A stretch of 64,000 bases of DNA, from positions 1 to 64,000 of the forward strand of contig NZ_CALMYY010000067.1 of the NCBI RefSeq assembly GCF_937873725.1. Direction: 5' to 3'. Position 1 is the stretch's first letter; each line of letters begins with the position of its first letter. The notes under the pieces were generated by a model. It worked only from the letters and a program-made list of their open reading frames with translations, did not search any database and was not told where the DNA came from. The translations under genes and the position numbers were made by a program. Positions 8,826 through 18,432 of the stretch are shown in pieces. This DNA comes from an uncultured Dietzia sp. (GTDB lineage: Bacteria > Actinomycetota > Actinomycetes > Mycobacteriales > Mycobacteriaceae).

Positions 8826-8909
8826 CTGTAACCGGGGCTGTGTGGCGTTCTCCGGCGCCGGGCTCGACGCCCTCCCCGCGGGTCGCCGGGGGCGCTCCGG
8901 AGCCTCACG

Positions 8910-8955
8910 CGGCGAATGGCGGCGGGACCGCTCGGCGAATGGCGGCGTGACCGCT
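8910..8955. repeat. 23-nt tandem duplication
   Basis: CGGCGAATGGCGGCG(G/T)GACCGCT occurs twice back to back (8910-8932 and 8933-8955) with a single mismatch, just beyond the menC stop codon. Confidence 0.7.
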
Positions 8956-8976
8956 CGCGGACTGCCCGGCCGGGCC

Positions 8977-10074
8977 TCAGAGCAGAGCGTGGCAGCGGCG
9001 GATCCGCCCCAGCCACCAGTCCCGCCGGTCGGTGCGCGCCCGCAGGCCCGCCAGCCGCGCCGGGTCCGGGGCCACCGCGACCACCGGGAGATGGCCGTCC
9101 ACCAGGGCGAACGTTCCCGGGTCGACCACGTCCTCGAGGAAGAACCCGCCGGTGCCCAGGCCGGCGGCGGGGATCTCGTCGTCGTCGGCACCACTCCCTC
9201 CGGCGCCACCGCCGCGGCCGCCCGGTAGCGCCGCGGCCGCCGCGACCCCCGCCGCGACCCCGACCGCGGAGTCGAGTGCGCTGGAGACGGTGATCGGCAC
9301 CCCGAGTTCGGCGGCCACGGCCAGCAGGCGCCGCGGCCCGCCGAGCGGCGCCACCTTGACCACGGCCCGGTCGGCGCCGCCCGCCCGGATCACGCGCAGC
9401 GGGTCGGAGGCGCGGCGGATGGACTCGTCGGCGGCCACGTCCACGTGCACCCCGTCCGCGGCCAGGCGCGCGCGCAGCTGCACGAGCTCGTCGACCGTGG
9501 CGCAGGGCTGCTCGACGTACTCCAGGCCGGGGCCGTCGAGGGAGACCGGTCCGGTGCCGGGAGCGCGGGTGGCGTCGGCCGCGCGCACGGCCTGGTCCAG
9601 GACCCGGACGGCGTGCGCGGCCTCGGCCACCGACCACGCGCCGTTGGCGTCCACCCGGACGCGCGCGCCGGGGCGGGCCTGGAGGACGGCGGCGATGCGG
9701 GCGACGTCGTCGTTGAGCTTCTGCCCCTTCTCAGCCACCTTGATCTTGACCGTGGTGCAGCCGGGGAACCGCTCGAGGATGCCCGCGACCTCGCCGGCCG
9801 CGACCGCCGGGACCGTCGCGTTGACCGACACCCGCGAGCGGACGGCGGCGGGCGGCCCCTGCCACGCCATCTCCAGCGCGGAGGCCAGCCAGTGGGCCGC
9901 CTCGGGGTCGTCGTACTCCGGGAACGCCCCGAACTCGCCCCACCCGGCCGGCCCCTCGATCAGCGCGACCTCCCGCTCGGTGATGCCCCGGAACCGCACC
10001 CGCATGGGCAGGGCCACCACGTGGACACGGGCGAGCAGATCGTCGATCGACTCGGGGCCCGGTACGGATGTCAT
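8977..10074 (-). CDS. menC: o-Succinylbenzoate synthase MenC
   Basis: An enolase-superfamily dehydratase that forms o-succinylbenzoate from SHCHC in menaquinone synthesis. The 365 residues show the catalytic K-x-K (K110-I-K112), the three metal acids D142 (VDANGAW), E188 (YVEQP) and D216 (AADES), and the second catalytic lysine K240 (VVKVAPLGG). It is divergent from menB with only 23 bases between start codons. A TAGCGT box sits 6 nt before the ATG, suggesting a leaderless or very short leader transcript; the intervening GGAGCC is a weak SD alternative. Confidence 0.95.
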   Translation of the reverse strand: MTSVPGPESIDDLLARVHVVALPMRVRFRGITEREVALIEGPAGWGEFGAFPEYDDPEAAHWLASALEMAWQGPPAAVRSRVSVNATVPAVAAGEVAGILERFPGCTTVKIKVAEKGQKLNDDVARIAAVLQARPGARVRVDANGAWSVAEAAHAVRVLDQAVRAADATRAPGTGPVSLDGPGLEYVEQPCATVDELVQLRARLAADGVHVDVAADESIRRASDPLRVIRAGGADRAVVKVAPLGGPRRLLAVAAELGVPITVSSALDSAVGVAAGVAAAAALPGGRGGGAGGSGADDDEIPAAGLGTGGFFLEDVVDPGTFALVDGHLPVVAVAPDPARLAGLRARTDRRDWWLGRIRRCHALL

Positions 10075-10080
10075 GGCTCC

Positions 10081-10086
10081 ACGCTA
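10081..10086 (-). promoter_or_regulatory. Candidate -10 box for menC
   Basis: TAGCGT on the minus strand, 6 nt before the menC ATG. It overlaps by two bases the opposite-strand -10 box of menB, so initiation at the two promoters could be mutually exclusive. Confidence 0.45.
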
Positions 10087-10090
10087 ACGT
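10085..10090 (+). promoter_or_regulatory. Candidate -10 box for leaderless menB
   Basis: TAACGT on the plus strand, exactly 7 nt before the menB ATG. No Shine-Dalgarno is present in the 23-base spacer, which supports a leaderless message. Confidence 0.5.
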
Positions 10091-10097
10091 CGAACCC

Positions 10098-11084
<987 letters not shown>

Positions 11085-11094
11085 GCCCCGACCG

Positions 11095-12333
11095 GTGAGC
11101 CCGCGTTCGCCCATGCCCGCCTCCCGCGAGCTGCGCACCCTGGCCGTCCCCGGCGGGCCGGCGGTCGCGGAGGTGTTCCCGCAACTCGCCGACCTGCTCG
11201 CCGACCGCGGTCCCGCGCTGCTGCCCGTCCCGGCCGACGACCCGGCCCGGACGCGCCTGCTCGTGGACGCCATGCGCCCCGGCGAGCCGGTCGACGACCG
11301 CGCCGCCCTGGTGGTGAGCACCTCCGGATCGACCGGGACCCCCAAGGGCGCGATGCTCTCGGCGGCCGCGTTGGCCGCGTCGGCCGCGGCGACCGACGCC
11401 GCCCTCGGCGGGCCGGGCCGCTGGCTGCTCGCGCTGCCGGCGCACCACATCGCGGGGCTGCAGGTGATCCTGCGCTCGCTGCGCGCCGGGCACGAGCCGG
11501 TCGTCATGGACGTGACCGGCGGATTCGACCCTGCCGCCGTGCCCGCGGCCGTCGAGGCCTGCACGGGCACCGGCCCGGGGAGTGGCCCGGGCGGGAGCGG
11601 CCGGGCCAACACCCGCGCGTACACCTCGCTCGTGCCCGGCCAGCTGGCCAAGGTCCTCGACGAGGGACCGCCCGAGGCCGCCGCCGCGCTCGCCCGCCTG
11701 GACGCCGTCCTGCTCGGCGGGGCCGCGGCCGCGCCTGACCTGCTCGACCGCGCCGCCGACGCCGGCATCCGGGTGGTCCGCACCTACGGGATGAGCGAGA
11801 CCGCCGGCGGGTGCGTCTACGACGGGGTGCCGCTGGCGGGGGTGGAGGTGGAGATCGACGACGACGAGGGGCGGGTCTGGCTGGCCGGCCCGCAGGTCGC
11901 CCTGGGGTACCGGAACGCCCCCGGCCACCCCGCCTTCGCCCGCGCGGGGTGGTTCCGCACCGACGACGCCGGGCGGGTCGGCCCCGACGGCCGGCTCCGC
12001 ATCCTCGGCAGGCTCGACGAGGCGCTGAGTGTGGGCGGGCTCACGCTCCTCCCGCAGGCGCTCGAGGACGCATTCCGGCGGCACGCCGCGGTGGTCGACG
12101 TCGTGGTCGTCGGGATCCCCGATCCCCGCCTGGGCACGCGCCCGGTCGCGGCGGTCACGCTCCGGTCCGGGGCGACCCCCGACGAGTTGCGCGCGCACGT
12201 CACCGGGCTGCTCGGGGAGCGCTCCGCCCCCGCCGCCGTGGCCGTGGTGGGGGCGCTGCCGACGCTTCCCGGCGGCAAGGTGGACCGGCGGGCGGTCGCG
12301 GCCGGGTTCGTCGATGGGACAATCGCAGAATGA
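11095..12333 (+). CDS. menE: o-Succinylbenzoate-CoA ligase MenE
   Basis: An ANL-superfamily adenylating enzyme of 412 residues that activates o-succinylbenzoate with ATP and CoA. The AMP-binding loop [11 protein letters not shown] (75-85), the [16 protein letters not shown] block, the [24 protein letters not shown] hinge and the C-terminal lysine region GKVDRRAV are all visible. It is short for an ANL enzyme, as usual for actinobacterial MenE. Start taken as GTG at 11095; an ATG at 11113 is possible. The TGA stop overlaps the menA ATG. Confidence 0.93.
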   Translation: MSPRSPMPASRELRTLAVPGGPAVAEVFPQLADLLADRGPALLPVPADDPARTRLLVDAMRPGEPVDDRAALVVSTSGSTGTPKGAMLSAAALAASAAATDAALGGPGRWLLALPAHHIAGLQVILRSLRAGHEPVVMDVTGGFDPAAVPAAVEACTGTGPGSGPGGSGRANTRAYTSLVPGQLAKVLDEGPPEAAAALARLDAVLLGGAAAAPDLLDRAADAGIRVVRTYGMSETAGGCVYDGVPLAGVEVEIDDDEGRVWLAGPQVALGYRNAPGHPAFARAGWFRTDDAGRVGPDGRLRILGRLDEALSVGGLTLLPQALEDAFRRHAAVVDVVVVGIPDPRLGTRPVAAVTLRSGATPDELRAHVTGLLGERSAPAAVAVVGALPTLPGGKVDRRAVAAGFVDGTIAE

Positions 12334-13295
12334 CCCGCGAGCACTCCCGGTCCCCCCAGCGCCCCCGGGCGTCCGAGGACTCCGCCCACTCCCCCGCCGA
12401 ACCCGCCGAGCCCCGGGGTGCCACCCTGGCCGACTGGCTCGAGGGCGCCCGCCCGAGGACCTGGCCGAACGCGGTCGCGCCGGTGCTCGTGGGCACGGCG
12501 GCCGCGGGGCTGGGGGGCGGTGCCGTGTGGTGGCAGGCGCTCCTGGCGCTGCTCGTGGCGTGGTCCTTCATCGTCGGGGTGAACTACGCCAACGACTACT
12601 CCGACGGCATCCGCGGCACCGACGACGACCGCGTGGGCCCGCTGCGCCTGGTGGGCTCGGGATTGGTCCGGCCGGCGACGGTCAAGCGGGCCGCGTTCGC
12701 GTTCCTCGGCCTGGGCGGGCTGGCCGGGCTGGTGCTCAGCGCCACGTCCGCGCCGTGGCTCATCGTGGTGGGCGTGCTGTGCATCCTGGCGGCGTGGTTC
12801 TACACGGGCGGCCGGAGCCCGTACGGCTACCGCGGGCTCGGCGAGGTGGCTGTGTTCGTGTTCTTCGGGCTGGTCGCGGTGATCGGCACGCAGTACACCC
12901 AGCTCGGGACGGTGACCTGGTACGCGGTGGTCGCGGCCGTCGCGGTGGGCAGCTTCTCGAGCGCGGTCAACCTCACCAACAATCTGCGGGACATCCCCTC
13001 GGACACCGAGTCGGGCAAGGTCACGCTCGCCGTCCGGCTGGGCGACTCCCGGACCCGGGGCCTGCACGCCGTGCTCGAGCTGCTGGTCCCGCTGGTGGCC
13101 ACGCTGGCGCTGATCCCCGCCACCCCGTGGGCGCTGCTCGGGTTGCTCGCGATGCCGGTGGCGTGGAGGGCCAACGCCCCGGTCCGCGCGCGGGCCACGG
13201 GCGCCGGGTTGATCCCCGCGCTGACGACCGCGGGGATGGCGATGCTGGCCTGGAGCGTCCTGGTCAGCGCCGGGATGCTGATCTCGGCGCCGTAG
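12330..13295 (+). CDS. menA: 1,4-Dihydroxy-2-naphthoate polyprenyltransferase MenA
   Basis: A UbiA-family integral membrane prenyltransferase (321 residues) that attaches the isoprenoid chain to dihydroxynaphthoate. After a ~30-residue hydrophilic N-terminus come the [16 protein letters not shown] block, the first Asp-rich motif [17 protein letters not shown] and the second [16 protein letters not shown], within about eight or nine hydrophobic helices. The ATG overlaps the menE stop (ATGA), indicating translational coupling. Convergent with a secreted protein gene only 3 bases beyond its stop. Confidence 0.95.
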   Translation: MTREHSRSPQRPRASEDSAHSPAEPAEPRGATLADWLEGARPRTWPNAVAPVLVGTAAAGLGGGAVWWQALLALLVAWSFIVGVNYANDYSDGIRGTDDDRVGPLRLVGSGLVRPATVKRAAFAFLGLGGLAGLVLSATSAPWLIVVGVLCILAAWFYTGGRSPYGYRGLGEVAVFVFFGLVAVIGTQYTQLGTVTWYAVVAAVAVGSFSSAVNLTNNLRDIPSDTESGKVTLAVRLGDSRTRGLHAVLELLVPLVATLALIPATPWALLGLLAMPVAWRANAPVRARATGAGLIPALTTAGMAMLAWSVLVSAGMLISAP

Positions 13296-13298
13296 GCG

Positions 13299-13898
13299 TC
13301 ACCTGCCGAGCGAGCCGGGGGGGACGGCGTTCCACGCCGCCTGGATGCCGTTGTTGATCGCCAGCGCCGCACCGAGGATCGCGTCCTTGACCGGCTGCGG
13401 CAGGGGCAGCGCCTGGATGTCGGCGATGGAGATCGTGCCGGGGGCCGGCGCGGGCGCCGGACCCGGGGCGGGGACCTGCACGGGAGCGGGGACCGGGCCC
13501 GGGCCGGGGGCGGCCCCGCCACCGGTGACGGTCACGGTCGTGGTCTCGGTCCGCACGGGGATGCCCCCGAGAAAGGCGGTCGCCACGGGCTGATAGACGC
13601 CCGGCGTGGTGGGCACGCCCCTGATGGCGGTGGTGCGCGGGTCGTAGGTCAGTCCGGGCGGCAGGCCCCGGAAGCTGATGGTGGCCCCGGGCGGGATCGT
13701 GACGTGGTCGCTGATCCGGTTCTCCGTGTACACCCCGACCGGGAACGTCAGCGAGGGCAGCGCCGAGGGGGTGAGGTCCGACGCCTCGACCACGAGGGGC
13801 GCGGTCTCGGGCGCCTCCGCCAACCCCGACGCGACCCCGGCGCCGGCCATGGCGAACAGGGCGAGGGCGGACGCGGCTATCGGGCGGGAGATGCGCAT
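13299..13898 (-). CDS. Secreted protein with Ig-like repeat and Pro/Gly/Ala linker
   Basis: A 199-residue exported protein. Residues 1-30 form a signal peptide (MRISRPIAASALALFAMAGAGVASG). Residues 55-130 contain a putative-Ig-like fold with the signature ISFRGLPPGLTYDPRTTAIRG and GVPTTPGVYQPV, similar to the He_PIG repeats also present in two downstream neighbours. A Pro/Gly/Ala-rich linker follows, then a helix-forming tail (ISIADIQALPLPQPVKDAIL). Start at ATG 13898 is supported by GAAAGG six bases upstream. First of four exported proteins in a row; function unknown, surface location inferred. Confidence 0.7.
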   Translation of the reverse strand: MRISRPIAASALALFAMAGAGVASGLAEAPETAPLVVEASDLTPSALPSLTFPVGVYTENRISDHVTIPPGATISFRGLPPGLTYDPRTTAIRGVPTTPGVYQPVATAFLGGIPVRTETTTVTVTGGGAAPGPGPVPAPVQVPAPGPAPAPAPGTISIADIQALPLPQPVKDAILGAALAINNGIQAAWNAVPPGSLGR

Positions 13899-14058
13899 TC
13901 GGGGCCTTTCGAGAGCGTGCGGCGCGGCGACTCCCGCGACCTTACGCCCACGGTAACGCACCCAGACGGTTCACCCCGGTGGGGATCTCACGCACTGAGA
14001 TCACCACCGGGGTGGACGTGGTCACCGGCGACCTGCGCGGCCGCCGGGAGTCGGAGGG

Positions 14059-15315
14059 TCAGCCGCGGCCGTTGGCGACGGTCGGGCCGGGGGCCTGGAC
14101 GGGCTTGGGGGCGCCCGCGGCGACGGTCGGGGCGGTCGAGCCGGACGACCCGCCCGTCGTCGTCCCGCCACCGTTGGTGGTCGATCCCGGCAGGGCCGGC
14201 AGGAGGGCGGAGGAGCCCGGGGTCGAGGACCCGCCGCCCAGGATCAGGCTGAGGCCGGCCAGACCGAGCAGTGCCGCACCCGTCAGGGCGAGTCCGGGGG
14301 CCAGATTGCCGAGCGAGCCGGTGTCCCCGGTGGTGGTCGACCCCGGGATGGAGATCTGGCCTCCGGTGGTGAGGTCACCGCCCGTGGTGCCGTTGGTGGT
14401 CGAGCCGGTCTGCCCACCGGTGTCGAGGAGCGAGCCCAGCGGCCCCAGGCTCTGGGTGTCGAGTCCGCCGGTGGTCTCACCGGTCACCTCGCCGCCGGCC
14501 GTCGTGGAGGACCCCGGGAGGTCGAGCGAGCCGGAGTCCGGCACCTCAGGGGAGTCGACGACGGGCAGCAGTTCCGGGCTGTCACCGGTCAGGCTGCCGA
14601 GGTCGATCGGGCCGCCCGCCAGGCTGGACAGCGGGCCCGTCGGGGTCTCCGGGGTCCCGTCCTCGCCGGGGGTCATCCCGCCCTGGCCGGTCGACCCGGC
14701 CGCGAGCTCCGCGGCGGATCCGGCGTCGCCGCCGAGCGAGGTGACGATGCCCAGCACCGCGCCGAGGATCGCGTCCGTGCCGTCGGAGCCGGTGGTGAGC
14801 TGGCCGCCCGCCTGGGCACCCGCCTGGGCGCCCGCCCGGGCCTCCGCCTGGGCCTCGCCGCCGAGGCTCCCCTCGACCGCGGCCGCCGAGCCCGCCTCGA
14901 GACCGGCCGGGGCGGTGCCGTCGGCGTTGTTGATGGTGAGGGTCACGGGGACCTGGACGGGCTGGTCGTTGCGGGTCCCGATGACCGTCACGGTGTACAC
15001 GCCGGCGGCGGCGTTTCCGGAGATGACACCGTTGCCGTTGTAGGTCAGCCCCGCGGGCAGACCCGTGATGTCGGTGATCTGGACTCCGGCCAGCTCCCCG
15101 GCCCCGAGGGCGGCGCTGAAGTTGAAGGAGAACCCGGCGCCGGCGTTGCCCGCCGGGACGGTCAGCGCGACGGTCTGGACACCACCGCGCACGGTGGGGG
15201 CGTCGGGGGCGGCGACGACCATGCCGCCCACGAGGGCGACCGCCGCCGCGGCTGCGACGGGGGCGACGAGTCGACCCCGGACGATTCGACGAGGGCGGGC
15301 GAGGCGAGCACGCAT
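14059..15315 (-). CDS. Secreted Ig-like/Gly-Ser-Thr-rich surface protein
   Basis: A 418-residue exported protein. The signal region (residues about 10-36) includes RLVAPVAAAAAVALVGGMVVAA. An Ig-like domain (about 45-130) has ITDITGLPAGLTYNGNGVISG and AAGVYTVTVIG. The rest is low complexity, rich in Gly, Thr, Ser and Asn, with repeated GSTTTG/GGQTG-like units, and a late hydrophobic stretch LALTGAALLGLAGLSLILGGGSS (around 345-365) that could span the membrane, though about 50 Gly/Ser/Thr-rich residues follow. Preceded by AAGGA at good spacing. It shares the Ig-like motif LPxGLTYxxxxxxISG with its neighbours. Function unknown; probably cell-envelope exposed. Confidence 0.7.
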   Translation of the reverse strand: MRARLARPRRIVRGRLVAPVAAAAAVALVGGMVVAAPDAPTVRGGVQTVALTVPAGNAGAGFSFNFSAALGAGELAGVQITDITGLPAGLTYNGNGVISGNAAAGVYTVTVIGTRNDQPVQVPVTLTINNADGTAPAGLEAGSAAAVEGSLGGEAQAEARAGAQAGAQAGGQLTTGSDGTDAILGAVLGIVTSLGGDAGSAAELAAGSTGQGGMTPGEDGTPETPTGPLSSLAGGPIDLGSLTGDSPELLPVVDSPEVPDSGSLDLPGSSTTAGGEVTGETTGGLDTQSLGPLGSLLDTGGQTGSTTNGTTGGDLTTGGQISIPGSTTTGDTGSLGNLAPGLALTGAALLGLAGLSLILGGGSSTPGSSALLPALPGSTTNGGGTTTGGSSGSTAPTVAAGAPKPVQAPGPTVANGRG

Positions 15316-15420
15316 CGGCTGGTTCCTTCCGGAGGGTTCGGATCGCTCACTCCACGTATTCGGGAGCGCAGACCATTACCCGGATAACCCTAACCCCACG
15401 CGCACCAGCTGTCTACTTCT

Positions 15421-15462
15421 GTCACACAAGTCTCATAGTCACCATTAGTCCCCATCGTCACA
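15421..15462. promoter_or_regulatory. Three GTCAC(A/C) boxes upstream of secreted-protein gene
   Basis: GTCACA at 15421, GTCACC at 15438 and GTCACA at 15457, all in one direction, 106-147 bases upstream of the gene starting at 15315. Similar to MtrA-type direct repeats described in actinobacteria, but the match is loose. Confidence 0.3.
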
Positions 15463-15506
15463 TACCCCTGGGGGTTCAACGGCGGCGGGTTCCCGCACAC
15501 ACGACA

Positions 15507-15538
15507 GCGGCCCGGCCCCCGGAGGGGAGCCGGGCCGC
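15507..15538 (-). terminator. Strong GC hairpin after secreted-protein gene
   Basis: Arms GCGGCCCGGC and GCCGGGCCGC are perfectly complementary over 10 bases around a 12-base loop that can pair further (CCCC with GGGG). It lies 31 bases beyond the stop codon of the gene ending at 15569. No T-run, so an L-shaped actinobacterial terminator is the likely type. Confidence 0.55.
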
Positions 15539-15568
15539 GCAGAGGTCCCGTCGGGCAGCCGTCAGGCG

Positions 15569-16351
15569 TCAGGCGCCGGGGGTCGGGACGCTGGTCGGCA
15601 GCGCCACGGTGCCCGTGCCGCCGGGTGCACCTGCCGGACCGGACGGGGTGGAGGCAGCGGTGGAAGTGGAGGTGTGGGTGACCGCGCTGGTGCTGCTGCG
15701 CACGACGGTCCCGGTCACGGTGGTGATCGGGGTGCCGGATCCGTCGACGATCACGGTGACGGGCGGCAGAATCATCTCCCCGCCGAGGATCGAGGTGCAC
15801 AGGGGCCCGGCGAACGACCCCGTGTCCCCGAGGAGGGCGGCGCCCCCGCCCTCGCCCGCCACCACGTCGAGGAGGTTCGGGAACGAGCCGAGCGCCGAGG
15901 TGACCAGGTTGATGACGGCGGTCGGGATGCCGGAGATGCCGAAGAGCGGGTAGAACTTGGCGACCGATCCGCCGAGATCGGGGAGTTCGCAGACGCCGTC
16001 GGGCTCCGGAACCAGGTCCCCGACGCTGGTGTCCTCGCCACTGGCGGAGTCGAGGCTGTCGGAGTCGAGGCTGTCGGAGTCGAGGCTGTCGGAGTCGAGG
16101 CTGCCGGAGTCGAGGCTGCCGGACCCGGAGGAGCCGTCCTCCTCCGAACTCCCCTCCGCGCTGCCACCGGACTCGCTGCCGTCGGACAGGCTGCCCTCGA
16201 GGCTCCCGCCCTCCAGGGAGCCCCCGTCGAGGACGCCCGACCCGGCGGAGCCCGACCCGGGGCCCTCGCCCTGCGCGTTGACGACCGGGACGGCCAGGGC
16301 GAGCAGCGTGACCGTTGCCGCGGAGGCGGTGACTACCTTGCGAACGAACAT
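15569..16351 (-). CDS. Secreted protein with SLDSD repeats and a Cys-bracketed domain
   Basis: A 260-residue exported protein. The signal peptide MFVRKVVTASAATVTLLALAVPVVNAQG is cleaved probably after NA. Residues 30-115 are Gly/Ser/Glu/Asp-rich, including a run of SLDSD/SLDSA pentapeptides encoded by a 15-nt repeat. Residues 122-193 form a hydrophobic helical domain bracketed by two cysteines (CELPDL to GPLCTSILGGE) that resembles a region of the neighbouring 341-residue protein. The tail is Ser/Thr/Pro-rich. A GAAGGGG ribosome site precedes the ATG. Function unknown. Confidence 0.7.
   Translation of the reverse strand: MFVRKVVTASAATVTLLALAVPVVNAQGEGPGSGSAGSGVLDGGSLEGGSLEGSLSDGSESGGSAEGSSEEDGSSGSGSLDSGSLDSDSLDSDSLDSDSLDSASGEDTSVGDLVPEPDGVCELPDLGGSVAKFYPLFGISGIPTAVINLVTSALGSFPNLLDVVAGEGGGAALLGDTGSFAGPLCTSILGGEMILPPVTVIVDGSGTPITTVTGTVVRSSTSAVTHTSTSTAASTPSGPAGAPGGTGTVALPTSVPTPGA
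16041..16120. repeat. 15-nt minisatellite encoding SLDSD
   Basis: CTGTCGGAGTCGAGG and near variants repeat about five times in tandem, in frame with the secreted-protein gene, so copy-number change would alter length by five residues without a frameshift. Confidence 0.8.
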
Positions 16352-16495
16352 GACGAGAGGACCCCTTCGATGGCCACGGACGCTGTGACGCGCCGCCGAT
16401 CGGGGCGCCTGCTATCGGTAGGAGGACTCTAACCCGGCCGACGGCCCACCGTGTGCACCTTTCGGCAGCGCGCCCTGCCGGCCGTCACCCGCCGG

Positions 16496-17521
16496 TCAGT
16501 CGCCGGCGCTGCCGGTGCCCGAGGTGAGCAGTCCGAGCAGCGCGGCGGGCGCCCCGCCGACACCGGCGGCGCCGGTGGTCGTCGCTCCGGTCCCGCCCCC
16601 GGCCTCCCCGGAGGACTCCCCTCCGAGGAGGGACGGCGCGAGGGTGCAGAGGATCTGCCCGGCCGAACCGAGGTCGTCCGTCGAGCCGCTCTCGCCGAGC
16701 ACCGACGGCAGCAGGGTGAGCACCGCGTTGAGCACCACCATCACGAGACCGGTCGAGGCCCCCTCCTCGTTGCCGAGGACCAGCGGCAGCAGCTGCGAGA
16801 CCGAGGCGCCGTCCACCCCGCCGTCCCCGAGGACCGCACACAGGTCGGGAGCGGGACTCTCGTCGTCGTCGCCGGTGGTGTCACCCGGATCTGCGTCACC
16901 GAGGGCCGCGACGCCGGGGGCCGCGGACAGGGTCGGATCGGCCGCGGTCGTGGTCGTGGTCGTGGTGGCCGGATCCGAGGCGGGCCGCGTCGTCGGCGTC
17001 TCCGCGCCCCGACCCTCGGTGGTGGCGCCGTCGACGGTCTCGTCGTCCGCGGCGGGCGCCGCAGCGGTGGTCGTGGGGGCGGCGGTCGTCGTGGCGGCCG
17101 CGGCGGCGCCGGGCGCGCCGGTCACGGTGATCGTCACCTTCTCCGACTTGGACACGCCGCCGTTGGAGACGGTGATCAGCACGTCGTAGTCGCCGGCGCG
17201 GGAGGGCGTGCCGGAGATGACCCACCCGTCCTGGGTGAGCCCGTCCGGGAGGCCCGTCACCTGGACGGTCGTGCCGGCGGGGATGGTGCCACCCGCGGCC
17301 TGGGCCACGACCGGCTCGAGGTCGAGGTCGACGGGCACGCCGAGGGCCATCTCCTGCGGGCCCGCGTTCTGCGCCAGGAGGATCTCGCCGGCGGACACCT
17401 CGGTCGGTGCGGACACCGCGACCACGGCCCCGCCGCCGACCACGGCGAGGACCGCGAGGGCGCCACCGAGGGCGAGCGAGCTGGTGCGGGGGGCGGAGCG
17501 GTGCGAGCGGCGCAGGAACAT
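16496..17521 (-). CDS. Secreted Ig-like protein with Thr/Ala linker and Cys-bracketed domain
   Basis: A 341-residue exported protein. A signal or anchor segment covers residues 15-43 (SSLALGGALAVLAVVGGGAVVAVSA). An Ig-like domain follows (about 60-132: VTGLPDGLTQDGWVISGTPSRAGDYDVLI), then a Thr/Ala/Asp-rich linker (about 135-220), then a Cys-to-Cys hydrophobic helical domain (CAVLGDGG to GQILCTLAPSLLGGE) shared with the neighbour ending at 15569. AAGGTGATCCC precedes the ATG, and the upstream region holds TCACATGAGC direct repeats. Function unknown; the arrangement suggests a surface or secreted assembly. Confidence 0.7.
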   Translation of the reverse strand: MFLRRSHRSAPRTSSLALGGALAVLAVVGGGAVVAVSAPTEVSAGEILLAQNAGPQEMALGVPVDLDLEPVVAQAAGGTIPAGTTVQVTGLPDGLTQDGWVISGTPSRAGDYDVLITVSNGGVSKSEKVTITVTGAPGAAAAATTTAAPTTTAAAPAADDETVDGATTEGRGAETPTTRPASDPATTTTTTTAADPTLSAAPGVAALGDADPGDTTGDDDESPAPDLCAVLGDGGVDGASVSQLLPLVLGNEEGASTGLVMVVLNAVLTLLPSVLGESGSTDDLGSAGQILCTLAPSLLGGESSGEAGGGTGATTTGAAGVGGAPAALLGLLTSGTGSAGD

Positions 17522-17569
17522 GGGATCACCTTGTCGTTCGAGGGCGGGGCACGACCGGGCCGCGCCCAG

Positions 17570-17606
17570 TCACATGAGCACCATACGTCACAAAATTCAC
17601 ATGAGC
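17570..17606. promoter_or_regulatory. Direct repeats TCACATGAGC
   Basis: TCACATGAGC occurs at 17570-17579 and 17597-17606 (27-bp period) with GTCACA between them. The set lies 49-85 bases upstream of the secreted-protein start at 17521 and could be an activator site for it or for the divergent ABC exporter. Confidence 0.4.
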
Positions 17607-17679
17607 CACAGATTTCGTCGTGGTGTCCGAGGCTGTCCCTACACTCGGGCCGGACCCCACGCCCCAGGGAAGGACCCCG

Positions 17680-18432
17680 GTGACCCCAGCTCCCGAGATC
17701 GCGATCCGAGCCCACGGCCTGCGCAAGACCTACTCGCACGGGCGGGTGAGGGTGCGCGCGCTGGACGGGGTGGACGTGGCGCTCGACAGGGGGCGCTGGA
17801 CCGCCGTCATGGGGCCGTCGGGCAGCGGGAAGTCCACCCTCATGCACTGCCTGGCCGGGCTCGACACCCCGGACCACGGCACCGTCACGATCGGGGACAC
17901 CGAGGTCACCCGCCTGGGCGACGCGGGGCGGACCCGCCTGCGGCGCACCCGGGTCGGCTTCGTCTTCCAGTCCTTCAACCTGGTCCCCTCGCTCTCGGTC
18001 CGCGAGAACATCGTGCTGCCCGTGCGCCTGGCGTTCCGCCGCCCCGACGGACGCCGCCTCGACGGGCTGGTCGGCGAACTCGGGATCGGCGACCTGCTGC
18101 GCCGGCGGCCGCACGAACTCTCGGGCGGGCAGCAGCAGCGCGTGGCCATCGCCCGGGCGCTGCTGCCCCGCCCGGACGTGGTGTTCGCCGACGAGCCCAC
18201 GGGCAATCTCGACTCGGAGTCGGGCGAGGCGGTCCTCGGGCTGCTCGGTGCGTGCGTCCGCGACCACGGGCAGACGGTCGTCATGGTCACCCACGACGCG
18301 CACGCCGCCGCGCACACGGACCGGGTCCTGGTGCTGGCCGACGGCCGGATCGCCGACGAGCTCGACTCCCCCACCCCGGACTCGATCGACGCCGCGATGC
18401 GGGCCGCCGGCCGCCGCCCGGCCACGGCGTGA
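17680..18432 (+). CDS. ABC exporter ATP-binding protein, MacB/LolD type
   Basis: A 250-residue ATPase of the MacB/FtsE-like class. Walker A GPSGSGKST (45-53), Q-loop VGFVFQSFNLVPSLSVRENI, signature LSGGQQQRVAIARAL, Walker B VVFADEPTGNLDSES and the H-loop VTHD are present. The GTG start at 17680 is preceded by AGGGAAGGA; a longer frame upstream lacks conservation. It overlaps the permease by GTGA. With the FtsX-like partner it probably powers export or extraction of a lipid or lipoprotein from the membrane; the substrate cannot be read from sequence. Confidence 0.93.
   Translation: MTPAPEIAIRAHGLRKTYSHGRVRVRALDGVDVALDRGRWTAVMGPSGSGKSTLMHCLAGLDTPDHGTVTIGDTEVTRLGDAGRTRLRRTRVGFVFQSFNLVPSLSVRENIVLPVRLAFRRPDGRRLDGLVGELGIGDLLRRRPHELSGGQQQRVAIARALLPRPDVVFADEPTGNLDSESGEAVLGLLGACVRDHGQTVVMVTHDAHAAAHTDRVLVLADGRIADELDSPTPDSIDAAMRAAGRRPATA

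Larger units (their letters stand above)
8611..8976. other. Non-coding convergent spacer filled with repeats
   Basis: Between the flavin reductase and menC (convergent). No credible gene: open frames here lack family features and are read in both strands equally. It contains TTGCTCG/CGAGCAA motifs, a GGCACGTACCGGAG segment related to the region near 53,560, and a 23-nt tandem duplication close to the menC stop. Confidence 0.6.

Noticed and set aside
17208..17679. Upstream part of a 1261-codon frame leading into the ABC permease frame
   Set aside because: Only 18429-20993 encodes the permease; the earlier part is antisense to a secreted protein or a shifted frame of the ATPase.
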